Below, one piece after another: positions 33,846 to 43,300 of a DNA stretch of 64,000 bases. The position numbers and the translations under genes are program-made. Below the pieces are notes generated by a model that was not told the origin of the DNA, did not search any database, and saw only the letters and a list, made by a program, of their open reading frames with translations. Numbering within the stretch: position 1 is the stretch's first letter; each line of letters begins with the position of its first letter. The stretch spans positions 18,728-82,727 of the forward strand of contig JAEEON010000018.1 of NCBI GenBank assembly GCA_016284305.1, written 5' to 3'. The DNA is from Bacteroidales bacterium. GTDB taxonomy: Bacteria; Bacteroidota; Bacteroidia; Bacteroidales; F082.

Positions 33846-34577
33846 ATGATCCGTCTCGAAATCTGTGCCAATGGCATCCAGTCGCTGCGCAACGCCATGG
33901 ACGGCTGCGCGCAATGTGTCGAACTCTGTGAGGCCCTCGAAGTGGGAGGACTTACCCCATCGTTCGGAACGATGGCCAAAGCTATCGACCTCTCCTTCAT
34001 CCCCATGCGAGTCCTCATCCGGCCTCGACCAGGCAATTATATTTATAATGACGACGAAATCGAAGTCATGAAAACCGACATCATGCTCTGCAGAAAGCTC
34101 GGCTTCGAGGGTGTGGTCATCGGAGCACTCAATGACGAAGGGATGCTCGACATCGAGACCCTGAAAGCTTTGATGGAAGCAGGCGAAGGCATGAAGTTCA
34201 CCTTTCATCGCGCCATCGATGCTTGCGTGAAGCCCTTCGAAGCCATGGAACAGCTTGTCGAGCTGGGCTTCGACAAAGTGCTGACCTCGGGAGGGAAGCC
34301 CACTGCCGAAGAAGGCATCCCAATGATAGCAGAAATGCAGTTGCGTTATGGCGACAGAATCGCCATCATGCCGGGTGGTGGCATCAATTTGGCTAATGTT
34401 ATGGATGTCATCAACCAAACCGGTGTGGTCAATGTGCACGCCTCCCTAGGTCACTGGGTGCCTCGCTTCAACGAGAAGCTCTATCCCAACCAAACCGACC
34501 CGACCGGCGCCTCCATGGTCTGGACGGAATCAAACTATGAGATCATCTATGAAATGGAGAAACTCATTAATCCTTAG
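33846..34577 (+). CDS. cutC: CutC family protein (copper homeostasis-named TIM barrel)
   Basis: A 243-residue TIM-barrel protein with the family marks EICANGIQSLRNAMDGCAQCVELCE near the N-terminus (the cysteine-rich segment), IRPRPGNYIYNDDE, FHRAIDACVKPFEA, LTSGGKPTAEEG and IMPGGGINLANV. Copper handling has been doubted in some bacteria, so the name is conventional. An in-frame ATG at 33798 overlaps the promoter, so the start at 33846 (MIRLEICANG) is used. It is followed, after a heptamer spacer, by the mannosidase-like gene. Confidence 0.9.
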   Translation: MIRLEICANGIQSLRNAMDGCAQCVELCEALEVGGLTPSFGTMAKAIDLSFIPMRVLIRPRPGNYIYNDDEIEVMKTDIMLCRKLGFEGVVIGALNDEGMLDIETLKALMEAGEGMKFTFHRAIDACVKPFEAMEQLVELGFDKVLTSGGKPTAEEGIPMIAEMQLRYGDRIAIMPGGGINLANVMDVINQTGVVNVHASLGHWVPRFNEKLYPNQTDPTGASMVWTESNYEIIYEMEKLINP

Positions 34578-34578
34578 G

Positions 34579-34604
34579 GAATTAATAATTTAGAATTTAG
34601 AATT
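34579..34604. repeat. Heptamer array filling the cutC / mannosidase spacer
   Basis: GAATTAA, TAATTTA, GAATTTA and a partial GAATT. The array runs from one base after the cutC stop to the base before the next ATG (34605). Confidence 0.88.
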
Positions 34605-36884
34605 ATGAGAGATCTTTTACGTGGCTTGGCGTTGGCATTGATGCTGTCGCTGGCCTCTTGTTCCCAGCATCATGGTGTCATTGAACAACCATTGACTGAA
34701 GGTTGGACGCTCACCGGCGATACTCTCGAAATCAACACGCTGCCTGTCAAAGTCCCTTCTGTGGTACAGCAAAACCTTTTCGATGCTGATATGATTCCGC
34801 ATCCGTACTATGGCGTCGTCGAGGATGAATTGCTTTGGATTTCCGATCATCCCTGGACCTATACCGCACATTTCGATGCCCAGCGGCAGTTGCTGCATCT
34901 GGATGCGGTGGAATTGGTGTTTGAAGGCATCGACACCTATGCATCGGTGACCCTCAACGGGGAGAAGCTTTTCGAAGCTGATAATCAATTCAGGATCTGG
35001 AAGGCGGATGTGAAACACCTGTTAAAAGATAAAGACAACGTGCTTGAGGTGCATTTTCCTCGGTACGATAGCCTCCAACAAGCATTTTATGACCAGCATC
35101 ATCCTAAACTCCCTGAGAAATATGCTGTCAGTCGTAAGGCACCCTACCAACATGGCTGGGACTGGGCACCGAAATACAAGAACGTTGGCATTTGGAAACC
35201 CGTCAAACTTGTCGGATGGTCGGATGCCAGACTTGAAAACGCCTATATCGTGACTAAAGAGGTGTCGGAAGAACAGGCCGTCCTGACCCTTCATGTCGAT
35301 GTCGAGAGTGTTGCCGAAGGAGAACTGGTTGCAGAAATCAGAGCCGAGGGAAAGACACTCCAGAGCTTCCCGTTTGAGCAGGGGAAAGGCAATCAACATA
35401 AATTGTTTAACTTCACCATTGCAAATCCGCGTTTGTGGTGGCCAAACGAGATGGGCGATCAGCCGCTCTACGATTTCGAAGTTGAGCTGAAACAACAGGA
35501 CAAATTGCTGGATTCCAAGATAATCCGTACAGGTATCAAAACGGTGGAGATGGTCGAAGATCCCGATGACATCGGCTTCTCTTTTTATTTTAAGGTGAAT
35601 GGAGTGCCAATGTATGCCAAAGGTGCCAACTATGTGCCGGAAGAAATGATCGAGACATGGATTGATGCCAACAACACCCTTCGTCTGCTTCGACAAGCCC
35701 AAGAAGTACATTTCAACATGCTGCGTGTGTGGGGTGGGGGCATCTATCCTTCTGATGACTTCTTCAACATTTGTGACTCCTTAGGCATTCTCGTTTGGGA
35801 AGATTTCATGTATGCGGGTACCATGTATCCTTATGACAGCGCCTTCCTCGAAAACGCCAAGACAGAAGCCCTTGAACAAGTGAAACGCTTGGCATCTCAT
35901 CCTTCGCTGGCCCTTTGGTGTGGCGGCAATGAGATTTCTGAAGGCTATTACAATTGGGGATGGCAACAGTCACTCGGCTGGACCGAAGAAGAAGACCAGG
36001 CCATTAAAGCGGGTTACGATAGGCTCTTTGAAGGAATCTTGCCTACGGTGGTCAGTACCTTCGATGGCACTCGGCCGTATTGGCCCAGCTCGCCATCAAA
36101 AGGATGGGGCCGGCCTGAGAGCCTTACCCAAGGCGATGTGCACTACTGGGGCGTTTGGTGGGGAGAACTTCCCTACGAGGTCTATCGTGAGAAAGTGGGC
36201 CGATTCAACAGTGAGTACGGCTATCAAAGCTATCCCGATTATTCCACACTCCAATCCATCGCTTTAGGGGAACCACTGAGCAAAGATGCCAAGGTTATCG
36301 CAGCACACCAGAAACATCCTAGGGGAACGAGGCAAATCGATGATTTCATCCATCGATATTATCCAATAGCACAACCGAAGGATTTTGAGGAATACGTCCA
36401 TCTGAGTCAGCTGTCTCAAGCCTATGGCATGGAAATCGCCATTGAAGCACATCGGACCGCCAAGCCCTATAATATGGGAACCCTCTACTGGCAACTCAAC
36501 GATGCCTGGCCTGTGACCTCTTGGTCGTCCATCGACTACTTCGGTCACCCTAAGGTGTTTCACGAAAAGCTCAAGACACTCTTTGCTCCAGTGTTGCTTT
36601 CCCTCGATCAGAAGGATTTCCAGGTGTTTGTGACCTCCGACTTGTTGCGCGCCATCAATGGTGAGCTGTCGGTTTCAGTGGTCAATGACGACGGCACCCG
36701 ACTGTTCGAACAAAAGGTGAAGGTGGAGTTGAATGCCAATGAGAACAAGAAGTTCTATGTGGACGGCTTGGATGATGTATTGCGTCAATCCGATTTGCAA
36801 AAGGTAGTCGTGCGGCTAGAGCTGAACGAGGGTGACACCCTTGTCGCAAAGCGGGATTGTTATTTTTTTGCACCTAGTCTGTAA
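34605..36884 (+). CDS. GH2 family beta-mannosidase-like lipoprotein
   Basis: A 759-residue protein with a lipoprotein-type signal (LMLSLASCSQ, Cys at about residue 19). LPVKVPSVVQQNLF, DPHPYYG-like IPHPYYGVVEDELLW and LVFEGIDTYASVTLNG in the N-terminal jelly roll are typical of beta-mannosidases. In the TIM barrel the acid/base is Glu in GGNEISEG (about residue 443) and the nucleophile Glu in FNSEYGYQSYP (about 537). It should release beta-linked mannose at the cell surface or in the periplasm. At 759 residues it is somewhat shorter than the usual 820-860. It is co-oriented with cutC but functionally unrelated. Confidence 0.88.
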   Translation: MRDLLRGLALALMLSLASCSQHHGVIEQPLTEGWTLTGDTLEINTLPVKVPSVVQQNLFDADMIPHPYYGVVEDELLWISDHPWTYTAHFDAQRQLLHLDAVELVFEGIDTYASVTLNGEKLFEADNQFRIWKADVKHLLKDKDNVLEVHFPRYDSLQQAFYDQHHPKLPEKYAVSRKAPYQHGWDWAPKYKNVGIWKPVKLVGWSDARLENAYIVTKEVSEEQAVLTLHVDVESVAEGELVAEIRAEGKTLQSFPFEQGKGNQHKLFNFTIANPRLWWPNEMGDQPLYDFEVELKQQDKLLDSKIIRTGIKTVEMVEDPDDIGFSFYFKVNGVPMYAKGANYVPEEMIETWIDANNTLRLLRQAQEVHFNMLRVWGGGIYPSDDFFNICDSLGILVWEDFMYAGTMYPYDSAFLENAKTEALEQVKRLASHPSLALWCGGNEISEGYYNWGWQQSLGWTEEEDQAIKAGYDRLFEGILPTVVSTFDGTRPYWPSSPSKGWGRPESLTQGDVHYWGVWWGELPYEVYREKVGRFNSEYGYQSYPDYSTLQSIALGEPLSKDAKVIAAHQKHPRGTRQIDDFIHRYYPIAQPKDFEEYVHLSQLSQAYGMEIAIEAHRTAKPYNMGTLYWQLNDAWPVTSWSSIDYFGHPKVFHEKLKTLFAPVLLSLDQKDFQVFVTSDLLRAINGELSVSVVNDDGTRLFEQKVKVELNANENKKFYVDGLDDVLRQSDLQKVVVRLELNEGDTLVAKRDCYFFAPSL

Positions 36885-36955
36885 CTTTTTTGCTGTTTGT
36901 TCGTCTTATAGTTGTTTTTCGGAAAGCAACAAAGAAACAAACAAATAAATCAACC

Positions 36956-38353
36956 ATGAAAAAACTATTTCTTTTAGCGACCGCCCTTTTCTATATCGGC
37001 TTCGCATCAGCACAAATCAACACCGTTTGGGTCAATACCAGTGGTGACGTTAAACTTCGTCAAGGGAATGCCTTTTCTTGCTCTGGCGGACCTTATACAA
37101 CGACGGATACTGTTCTTTATCTCCAAGGTTCGAAAGACTATGAGGTCACGGTGGAGAACCTAAGATACCTGCATGTTCTATCCTCGGGCGACGTAACTAC
37201 CGAAAACATGTTCCATGGAAACGACCTCGTGATTAACTTCAACAGTTCAGGTGATACCAGACTGGACCTGAATTATGACTACATTTCCGTTATGATGGTT
37301 GGCAGCGGCGACCTGGTCCTCCGTGGCCATTGCGATGTCCTTGAAGCCAAGCACAGTGGAAGTGGTGACTTGAACACTAAGGGATTGGCGCGAGCCTCGG
37401 AAAAAGGCACGGTGGAAGGAGGGCGCGCGGTTCCGAATCTGGCGGGACTCTCGGAATTGCTGGCCGAGCTGGGCACCAATTTGGAGCAGCTTGCCGATTC
37501 CGTTGACTGGCAGAGCTTTGAAGCCGACATGGAACGTTGGGGCCAAAGCATGGAAGAGTGGGGCCGCCACATGGAAGAATGGGGCGAGCGCGTGGAACGT
37601 GAGATGGATCAGCAAGACCGCGACAAGGAACGTTGGGGTAAAGGAAAACCGGATTATGTCCCGCAACCTAACGTCAAGGTAGAGCATGGAAATGACAAGG
37701 GTCGTGAGGCGAAACCAGAAAAGAGAAGTCTGCTCTATGACCCACAATGGAGTGGCTTTGAGGCGGGACTCAACCTGCTTCTCGGTCCTGGCTCTTCTTC
37801 CAATTTTGAAGGCCCATATCTCTTCCTCGAGCAGAAACCCATGAAGAGCTGGGTGTTCAACTTCAACATCGCCGATGTGGGTATCGCATTCAATCGCAAG
37901 CATGTCGGTGGCCTCTATACCGGTATCGGCTTGGGATGGAACAACTACAGCTTCAATAACCCTGTGCGTTTGTATAAGAGCGACAACAACCGTCTTGAAG
38001 GGGAGTGGATCGATGAGCAAGTGGAAGGCAAAGTGAAGAAAAGCAAACTCGGTGTCCTCTATGTTCAGGCTCCTCTGATGATTGAAGTGCGTCCAACCCG
38101 TCATTTCCATATCGCCGCCGGTGTCGTTGGCGGTGTTAGGGTTGACGCCTGGACCAAAGTCAAATTCGTGGACAAGAGCAAGGAGAAATACCACGGCGAT
38201 TATTATGTGAATCTGTTCAAGTTGGATGCCATGCTTCGTGCCGGTGGCGAAGACATGGGCTTCTTCGCCAGCTATAATCTCCTGCCATTGTTTTATGAGC
38301 CCAACGGCCCAACTTCACACACGCTCTGTTTCGGCTTTAGCCTCTTGTTCTGA
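36956..38353 (+). CDS. Secreted GIN-domain protein with WG-heptad linker and C-terminal barrel-like domain
   Basis: A 465-residue protein with a signal peptide (MKKLFLLATALFYIGFASAQ). Residues 20 to about 140 show repeated SGD turns (NTSGDVKL, SSGDVTT, SSGDTRL, GSGDLVL, GSGDLNT), the beta-helical pattern of the GIN/DUF2807 adhesin-head family. About residues 185-235 form a helical stretch with the 7-residue repeat MERWGQS, MEEWGRH, MEEWGER. The last 200 residues have amphipathic strands and end in Leu-Leu-Phe, suggesting an outer-membrane barrel. It lies 5 bases before the ECF sigma gene and may belong to its circuit. The start at 36956 is set by the signal peptide. Confidence 0.7.
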   Translation: MKKLFLLATALFYIGFASAQINTVWVNTSGDVKLRQGNAFSCSGGPYTTTDTVLYLQGSKDYEVTVENLRYLHVLSSGDVTTENMFHGNDLVINFNSSGDTRLDLNYDYISVMMVGSGDLVLRGHCDVLEAKHSGSGDLNTKGLARASEKGTVEGGRAVPNLAGLSELLAELGTNLEQLADSVDWQSFEADMERWGQSMEEWGRHMEEWGERVEREMDQQDRDKERWGKGKPDYVPQPNVKVEHGNDKGREAKPEKRSLLYDPQWSGFEAGLNLLLGPGSSSNFEGPYLFLEQKPMKSWVFNFNIADVGIAFNRKHVGGLYTGIGLGWNNYSFNNPVRLYKSDNNRLEGEWIDEQVEGKVKKSKLGVLYVQAPLMIEVRPTRHFHIAAGVVGGVRVDAWTKVKFVDKSKEKYHGDYYVNLFKLDAMLRAGGEDMGFFASYNLLPLFYEPNGPTSHTLCFGFSLLF

Positions 38354-38358
38354 TCCTG

Positions 38359-38856
38359 ATGAACCGAGCCCAGTACAACCACTGTGTGGACCGATACGCC
38401 GACGGACTGTTCCGTTTCGCCTTGGCCTCCTTGCGAAATCGCGAGGAGGCCGAAGACGTGGTACAGGACAGCTTCGCCCGTACCTGGGAACACCGGAGCT
38501 CGGTGGATCAAGACAAAGCCAAGTCATACCTCTTTACCGTTGCGCATCATCTCATCATCGACATGGCCCGCAAACGGCATCCCGAAACCACCGTTGACGC
38601 TGTGTTTCAGCTGGCCGACAACAAAACGACAGCCTATCCCGACGTTAACGAGATCTTGCATAAAGCTGTGGCTGCCCTGCCCGAAGCCCAACGCTCGGCA
38701 GTGCTGCTGCGCGACTACGAAGGCTATAGCTACCAAGAGATCGGCGAGATTACCGGTCAAAGCGAGAGCCAGGTGAAAGTGAATATTTTTAGGGCACGTA
38801 CCGCCCTCCGCGATAAGATAAAAAGTATGGATAACCTAATCGACACCGAACCATGA
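38359..38856 (+). CDS. ECF-type RNA polymerase sigma factor
   Basis: A 165-residue sigma-70 family protein with only regions 2 and 4. Region 2 has EEAEDVVQDSFARTWEH and AKSYLFTVAHHLIID; region 4 has LPEAQRSAVLLRDYEGYSYQEIGE and then ESQVKVNIFRARTALR as the helix-turn-helix. Its stop overlaps the next start by 4 bases (ATGA), so the downstream single-pass membrane protein is the expected partner. Targets are unknown; the GIN-domain gene just upstream is one candidate. Confidence 0.93.
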   Translation: MNRAQYNHCVDRYADGLFRFALASLRNREEAEDVVQDSFARTWEHRSSVDQDKAKSYLFTVAHHLIIDMARKRHPETTVDAVFQLADNKTTAYPDVNEILHKAVAALPEAQRSAVLLRDYEGYSYQEIGEITGQSESQVKVNIFRARTALRDKIKSMDNLIDTEP

Positions 38857-39494
38857 ACACCGACCCTAACATAGACGACTTTCCACGACTGGTGCCACCC
38901 CAAGTGGTGTATGAGCATAAGGACAGCCTCAAGAAAAAGGCGACAGTCATTCCCTTGTTTGCCAAGGTCGCCTCAGCAGCCGCTGTCGTGGCCCTGCTGA
39001 TTGGCCTTTTCTGGTGGAGATCGGCAACACCGGAGCAGCCGCTGATGGCAGAGATGAGACCTATCGCAGCAACAGCCATCGAATCGCAAGGCCCAACCTT
39101 ACTGAGGGAAAGTCAAGCCCATTTTGTTGTCACAACGCAACATGGAAACGGGAATAAAAAAGTTGAAGAGCGCGTCATCGAGCGTGATGAAATGCAAATG
39201 ATTCCTGGGATTTCTGCTGTCGATGCATCGCAACTTACTGGTTATGAGATTTCTACGGAGATTCTTTCATATAGGGATGATGCGATGGCCTACGACAATA
39301 CTCTCGGAGATCAATTGGAAGATGAGGATTCGATGTCGGAGGTCAGGGAAGGTTTCTTTTCCGCAGTTCATGTGATAAAAACACAACTTGTAGCCTCAAT
39401 TCAGCAAATTAACAGCTACACCATTCAACCTTTTACCTTATCTTTGCGAAAAATTCGCGACTATGATTTTGAATTTCATCCAATGGAACGTTAA
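38853..39494 (+). CDS. Putative membrane-bound anti-sigma partner
   Basis: A 213-residue protein with a short cytoplasmic N-terminus of about 30 residues, one membrane segment (about 36-52) and a polar periplasmic part. The overlap with the sigma gene and the topology fit an anti-sigma factor. No zinc anti-sigma motif (HxxxCxxC) and no FecR domain were seen, and the cytoplasmic part is short, so this is inference from position. Its 3' end overlaps lgt by 32 bases and contains a promoter element for lgt. Confidence 0.6.
   Translation: MNTDPNIDDFPRLVPPQVVYEHKDSLKKKATVIPLFAKVASAAAVVALLIGLFWWRSATPEQPLMAEMRPIAATAIESQGPTLLRESQAHFVVTTQHGNGNKKVEERVIERDEMQMIPGISAVDASQLTGYEISTEILSYRDDAMAYDNTLGDQLEDEDSMSEVREGFFSAVHVIKTQLVASIQQINSYTIQPFTLSLRKIRDYDFEFHPMER
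39439..39446 (+). promoter_or_regulatory. -7 promoter element for lgt inside the upstream gene
   Basis: TATCTTTG lies 16 bases before the lgt ATG, within the last codons of the anti-sigma-like gene. Confidence 0.55.
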
Positions 39495-40365
39495 CCCGGT
39501 AGCCTTGTCGCTGGGTTCGTTGCAAATCCGCTGGTACGGCATCTGCTGGGCGGTCGGCTTTTTGCTGGGTTATATCCTCATGGGTAAAGTGTATAAACGT
39601 GAAAAGATGCCGGAGTGGGCAATGGATTCGTTGCTGATCTACATGCTGGTCTTCACCGTTGTTGGTGCCCGTTTGGGCCATTGCTTGTTTTATGAGCCGG
39701 AGTATTACCTCTCCAAGCCCCTGGAGATGTTGAAGATCTGGGAAGGAGGCTTGGCCAGCCACGGTGGTGCCATCGGTATCCTCATCGGCTTGTGGCTCTA
39801 TGTGCGAATGTTCAACAAATCAACCAAGAAAGAGCCGGGGCAAAAAACACACATCACCTACCTCTGGCTGCTCGACCGTATCGTCATCCCAGTGTGCCTT
39901 GTGGGAGCCCTTATTCGTTTAGGCAATGTGTTCAACCATGAAATCTATGGAACTCCTACCTCCTTGCCTTGGGGCTTTGTGTTCCTTCGTGGCAATGAGC
40001 AGTTCTGTGGCACGGTTGACAATTACGTGCCTTGCACTTCAGGAACCTGCTGTCCGCCAAGTGAATGGCTTCCCTGCCATCCTACGGGCCTTTACGAGGC
40101 CTTCTTCTGTTTGGTGGCCATGGCAATTCTCCTTTGGATGTTCTTCAAACGTGACATGGGTGACAAACGTCCAGGTTTGATGTTCGGGACCTTCTTGGTC
40201 ATCATCTTTGGCTCTCGCATCGCCATCGAGTTCTTGAAGAATGTTCAAGTTGATTTCGAGCGCAACATGACCTTCGACATGGGACAATGGTTGAGCGTTC
40301 CCTTCGTTATCCTCGGGATCGTGATGATTATCCTTTCGTTCAGAAAGAAACCGGCAAACTCCTGA
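39463..40365 (+). CDS. lgt: Prolipoprotein diacylglyceryl transferase
   Basis: A 300-residue polytopic enzyme that attaches diacylglycerol to the lipobox cysteine of lipoproteins. It has GSLQIRWYGICWAVGFLLGY at the N-terminus, GARLGHCLFYEPEYYL, the signature GGLASHGGAIGI, and LIRLGNVFNHEIYGTPT with the conserved Arg and Asn. A Cys-rich periplasmic insertion (PCTSGTCCPPSEW) lies before HPTGLYEAFF. The length is normal. It overlaps the upstream gene by 32 bases and converges on the DUF2723 gene. Confidence 0.95.
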   Translation: MILNFIQWNVNPVALSLGSLQIRWYGICWAVGFLLGYILMGKVYKREKMPEWAMDSLLIYMLVFTVVGARLGHCLFYEPEYYLSKPLEMLKIWEGGLASHGGAIGILIGLWLYVRMFNKSTKKEPGQKTHITYLWLLDRIVIPVCLVGALIRLGNVFNHEIYGTPTSLPWGFVFLRGNEQFCGTVDNYVPCTSGTCCPPSEWLPCHPTGLYEAFFCLVAMAILLWMFFKRDMGDKRPGLMFGTFLVIIFGSRIAIEFLKNVQVDFERNMTFDMGQWLSVPFVILGIVMIILSFRKKPANS

Positions 40366-40371
40366 TAGGAG

Positions 40372-43300
40372 TTAATCCATATAATACTTTCTCAGGTATT
40401 CATCCATCTTCGGATCGATGACCTCTTTCATCTCGGTGCGGTCGAAGCGTTTGGCCACGAGCTGCATCTGACGGAGCAGGCTGATCTGTTCCTCGATGGT
40501 TTCTTGGTAATACCTGAAGAACTTCGGCTCCATGTTGCCGTAATAGTCTATCTTCTCGCAGGCATTCTTGACGATCTTGCCCATTATGTTATCGCCTTTT
40601 TCGTAGGCTCCGCAGGTGTAGTACATCTCGGGGAATTGGTATAGGCGAATCTCATAGGGGAACTTCTCGTTGGGGAAGAACTCTTGGAACTTGTCCATCA
40701 CGATGACGGCTGAGTCGTATTCCTCATGGTTGACGAGGCTTTGGGCCAGGCGGATATAGCTCTGGCGCGCGAATTCGGCGTTGCGGACGCTTTCGCGGTC
40801 GGGCACCACTCCTTCTTGGTTCAAGCTGCCCCATTGGGCTTTGTTGACCAGCAGGTCATAACTGCCTTCGCGGTAAACGCCACCGAAGCCCAAGTAGAAG
40901 TCGTCGGCCTTGACGGGCATGAAGCGGTAGGCGAGGCCTTCCATGTGGAGATATTCCTGGATGCCGAGCATGGAAGCCATGTCGCTGAACGAGGTGAAAT
41001 ACACCGGACGTTCCCAGTTGTTCGTAGCCATAAAGTCGAGGAGCATCAAGGCATTCTTATAGACGTAGTCGCCTTTGATCTGCCAGCTGATCTCGTCAAC
41101 GATGTCGTCTTTCATGCTTTCGGGGACGATGCCGTTGCGGACGCAGGCCTCTTTGTCAACGACCAGTTTGACGTTGCGGACCGGCACATAGTGGGTACTG
41201 CCACCACCGACATATCTTTTCACCGCCTTGGGGTTGTGGATGAAGTTGATGACGTCTTTCAGATCCACGACTTTGCCTTTCAAGTTGTCCTCTTCAACGA
41301 TGGGGATGCTCTCGTTGACGCCGTTGTCGTATTCCGCATTGCTCAGGGTGAGAGGCAGTTTCTCCGAGTCATAAACCTTGCGTCCCATCTGGTGGGCATA
41401 CCAATAGCCTGATGAGAGCATGTAGTTGACTACACGCACGTCGGTACGGTAGCCTTCCACCTCTTGGATGTACCATAATGGGAAGGTGTCGTTGTCGCCA
41501 CGGGTGAAGATCACCGCGTTGGGAGGCAGCTGGGATAGATAGTTCTTTGCCCAATCACGCGCTGAGGTCTTGCCGCCACGGTTGTGCTCTTCCCAGCCTT
41601 GCGAGGCCATCAGGCAAGGCACGGCGAGGAAGCAGATGAGGCCGACAAGGGCGGTAGTTACCAGGTTCTTGCTCTTGGTGAGCCGCTCGATCCAGTCGAT
41701 GAGAGCCAGAACACCAAGGCCAATCCAAATGGCAAAGGCATAGAAGGAACCGGCATAAGAGTAGTCGCGCTCACGAGGCTGGTATGGGGTCTGGTTCAGA
41801 TACACCACGATGGCTAGTCCAGTCATGATGAACAACAGGAAGATGATCCAGCTCGACTTCAAGTCTTTCTTGATCAACCAAATCAATCCACAAAGGCCTA
41901 AGATGAGCGGCAGGAAATAGAATTTCGTCCTTCCTGGGTTCTTGAGGCTGTCGGGGATGTTCTTTTGGTCACCGAGACGGGCACTGTCGATGAAGTTAAT
42001 GCCGCTGATCCAGTTGCCGTGATCCAGCTCCCCTTGGCTTTCGATGTCGTTTTGGCGGCCAACAAAGTTCCACATGAAGTAACGCCAATACATCCAATTG
42101 CATTGGTAGCTGATGAAAAACTTCAGGTTTTGGCCGAACGTAGGACGGTTGACCACTTGGGTGCTGCCGTCGTATTTGCGTACACTGATCTTGTCACCTT
42201 TAATGGTGCCGTTTTTATCTTTTCGGAACGACTCGTACATGGAGACGTGCTTGGGCTGGTTGCTCCACATCCTTGGGAAGAGCGTGTTCATCTCTGAGGC
42301 GTATTCAGGAATGGTGTTTTTTTTGTCATCGGTGATGACATAGCGACCATTTTCCTTATCCTTGATGTAGATAGGCTTGCCGTCCTTAGCGCCGCTGATA
42401 GGGGCGTTGTAGTACTGTCCGTAGAGCAACGGCCAAGATCCATACTGCTCACGGTTCAGGTAAGAGAGCATGGATAGGGCGTCTTTGGGCTCGTTTTCAT
42501 TAATAGGTGTGTTCGTGTTGGCACGAATCACCAGCATGAAGAACGAGGAATAGCCGATAAGGATGAACATGAACGATAGGATGGCAATATTGGCGATGAA
42601 CTTCTTGCGTCGAGACGTGAAGATGAGGCCCCAAATGATGAGGCCAACCAAGAGGGCAAAATAAATGATGGTGCCCAAGTTGAACGGTGCATGCAGGTTG
42701 TTGACAAAGAAGAGCTCCATCTTGCCCGCCAAGTTGACAATCTGCGGAACCAGGAAGGAGTTGATGAGCCATAACAGGGCTACTGACAGCACTCCAGCCA
42801 ACACGAAGCCCCAGAATGAGGTTTTCTTGTATTTCTTGAAATAAACCACATAAACAAAGGCCGGGATGCACAACAAGTTGAGGAGGTGAACACCGATGGA
42901 GAGGCCGATGAGGAAGGCGATGAGGATGATCCATCGGCTGCTGTAAGGCTCGTCAGCGACACGTTCCCACTTCAGGATCGCCCAGAAAGTGACCGCAGTG
43001 AAGAACGACGACATGGCATAGACCTCGCCTTCAACAGCATTGAACCAGAACGACTCGGTGAAGGTATAGGCCATGGCACCCACAAAGGCGGCTGCCAACA
43101 CGCCAATCTTGTTCCTCCAAGGCGACTCCTCGTCCTCTTTCATCCACAACTTTCGGGCAATCATCGTGATGCTCCAGAACAGGAAAGTGATGGTCAGACC
43201 ACTGCAGATGGCCGACATGCCGTTGACCATCATCGCGGCTTTGGTGACATCACCGCCAGCAAACAAGGTGAAGAATCGCCCGATCATCTGGAACAATGGT

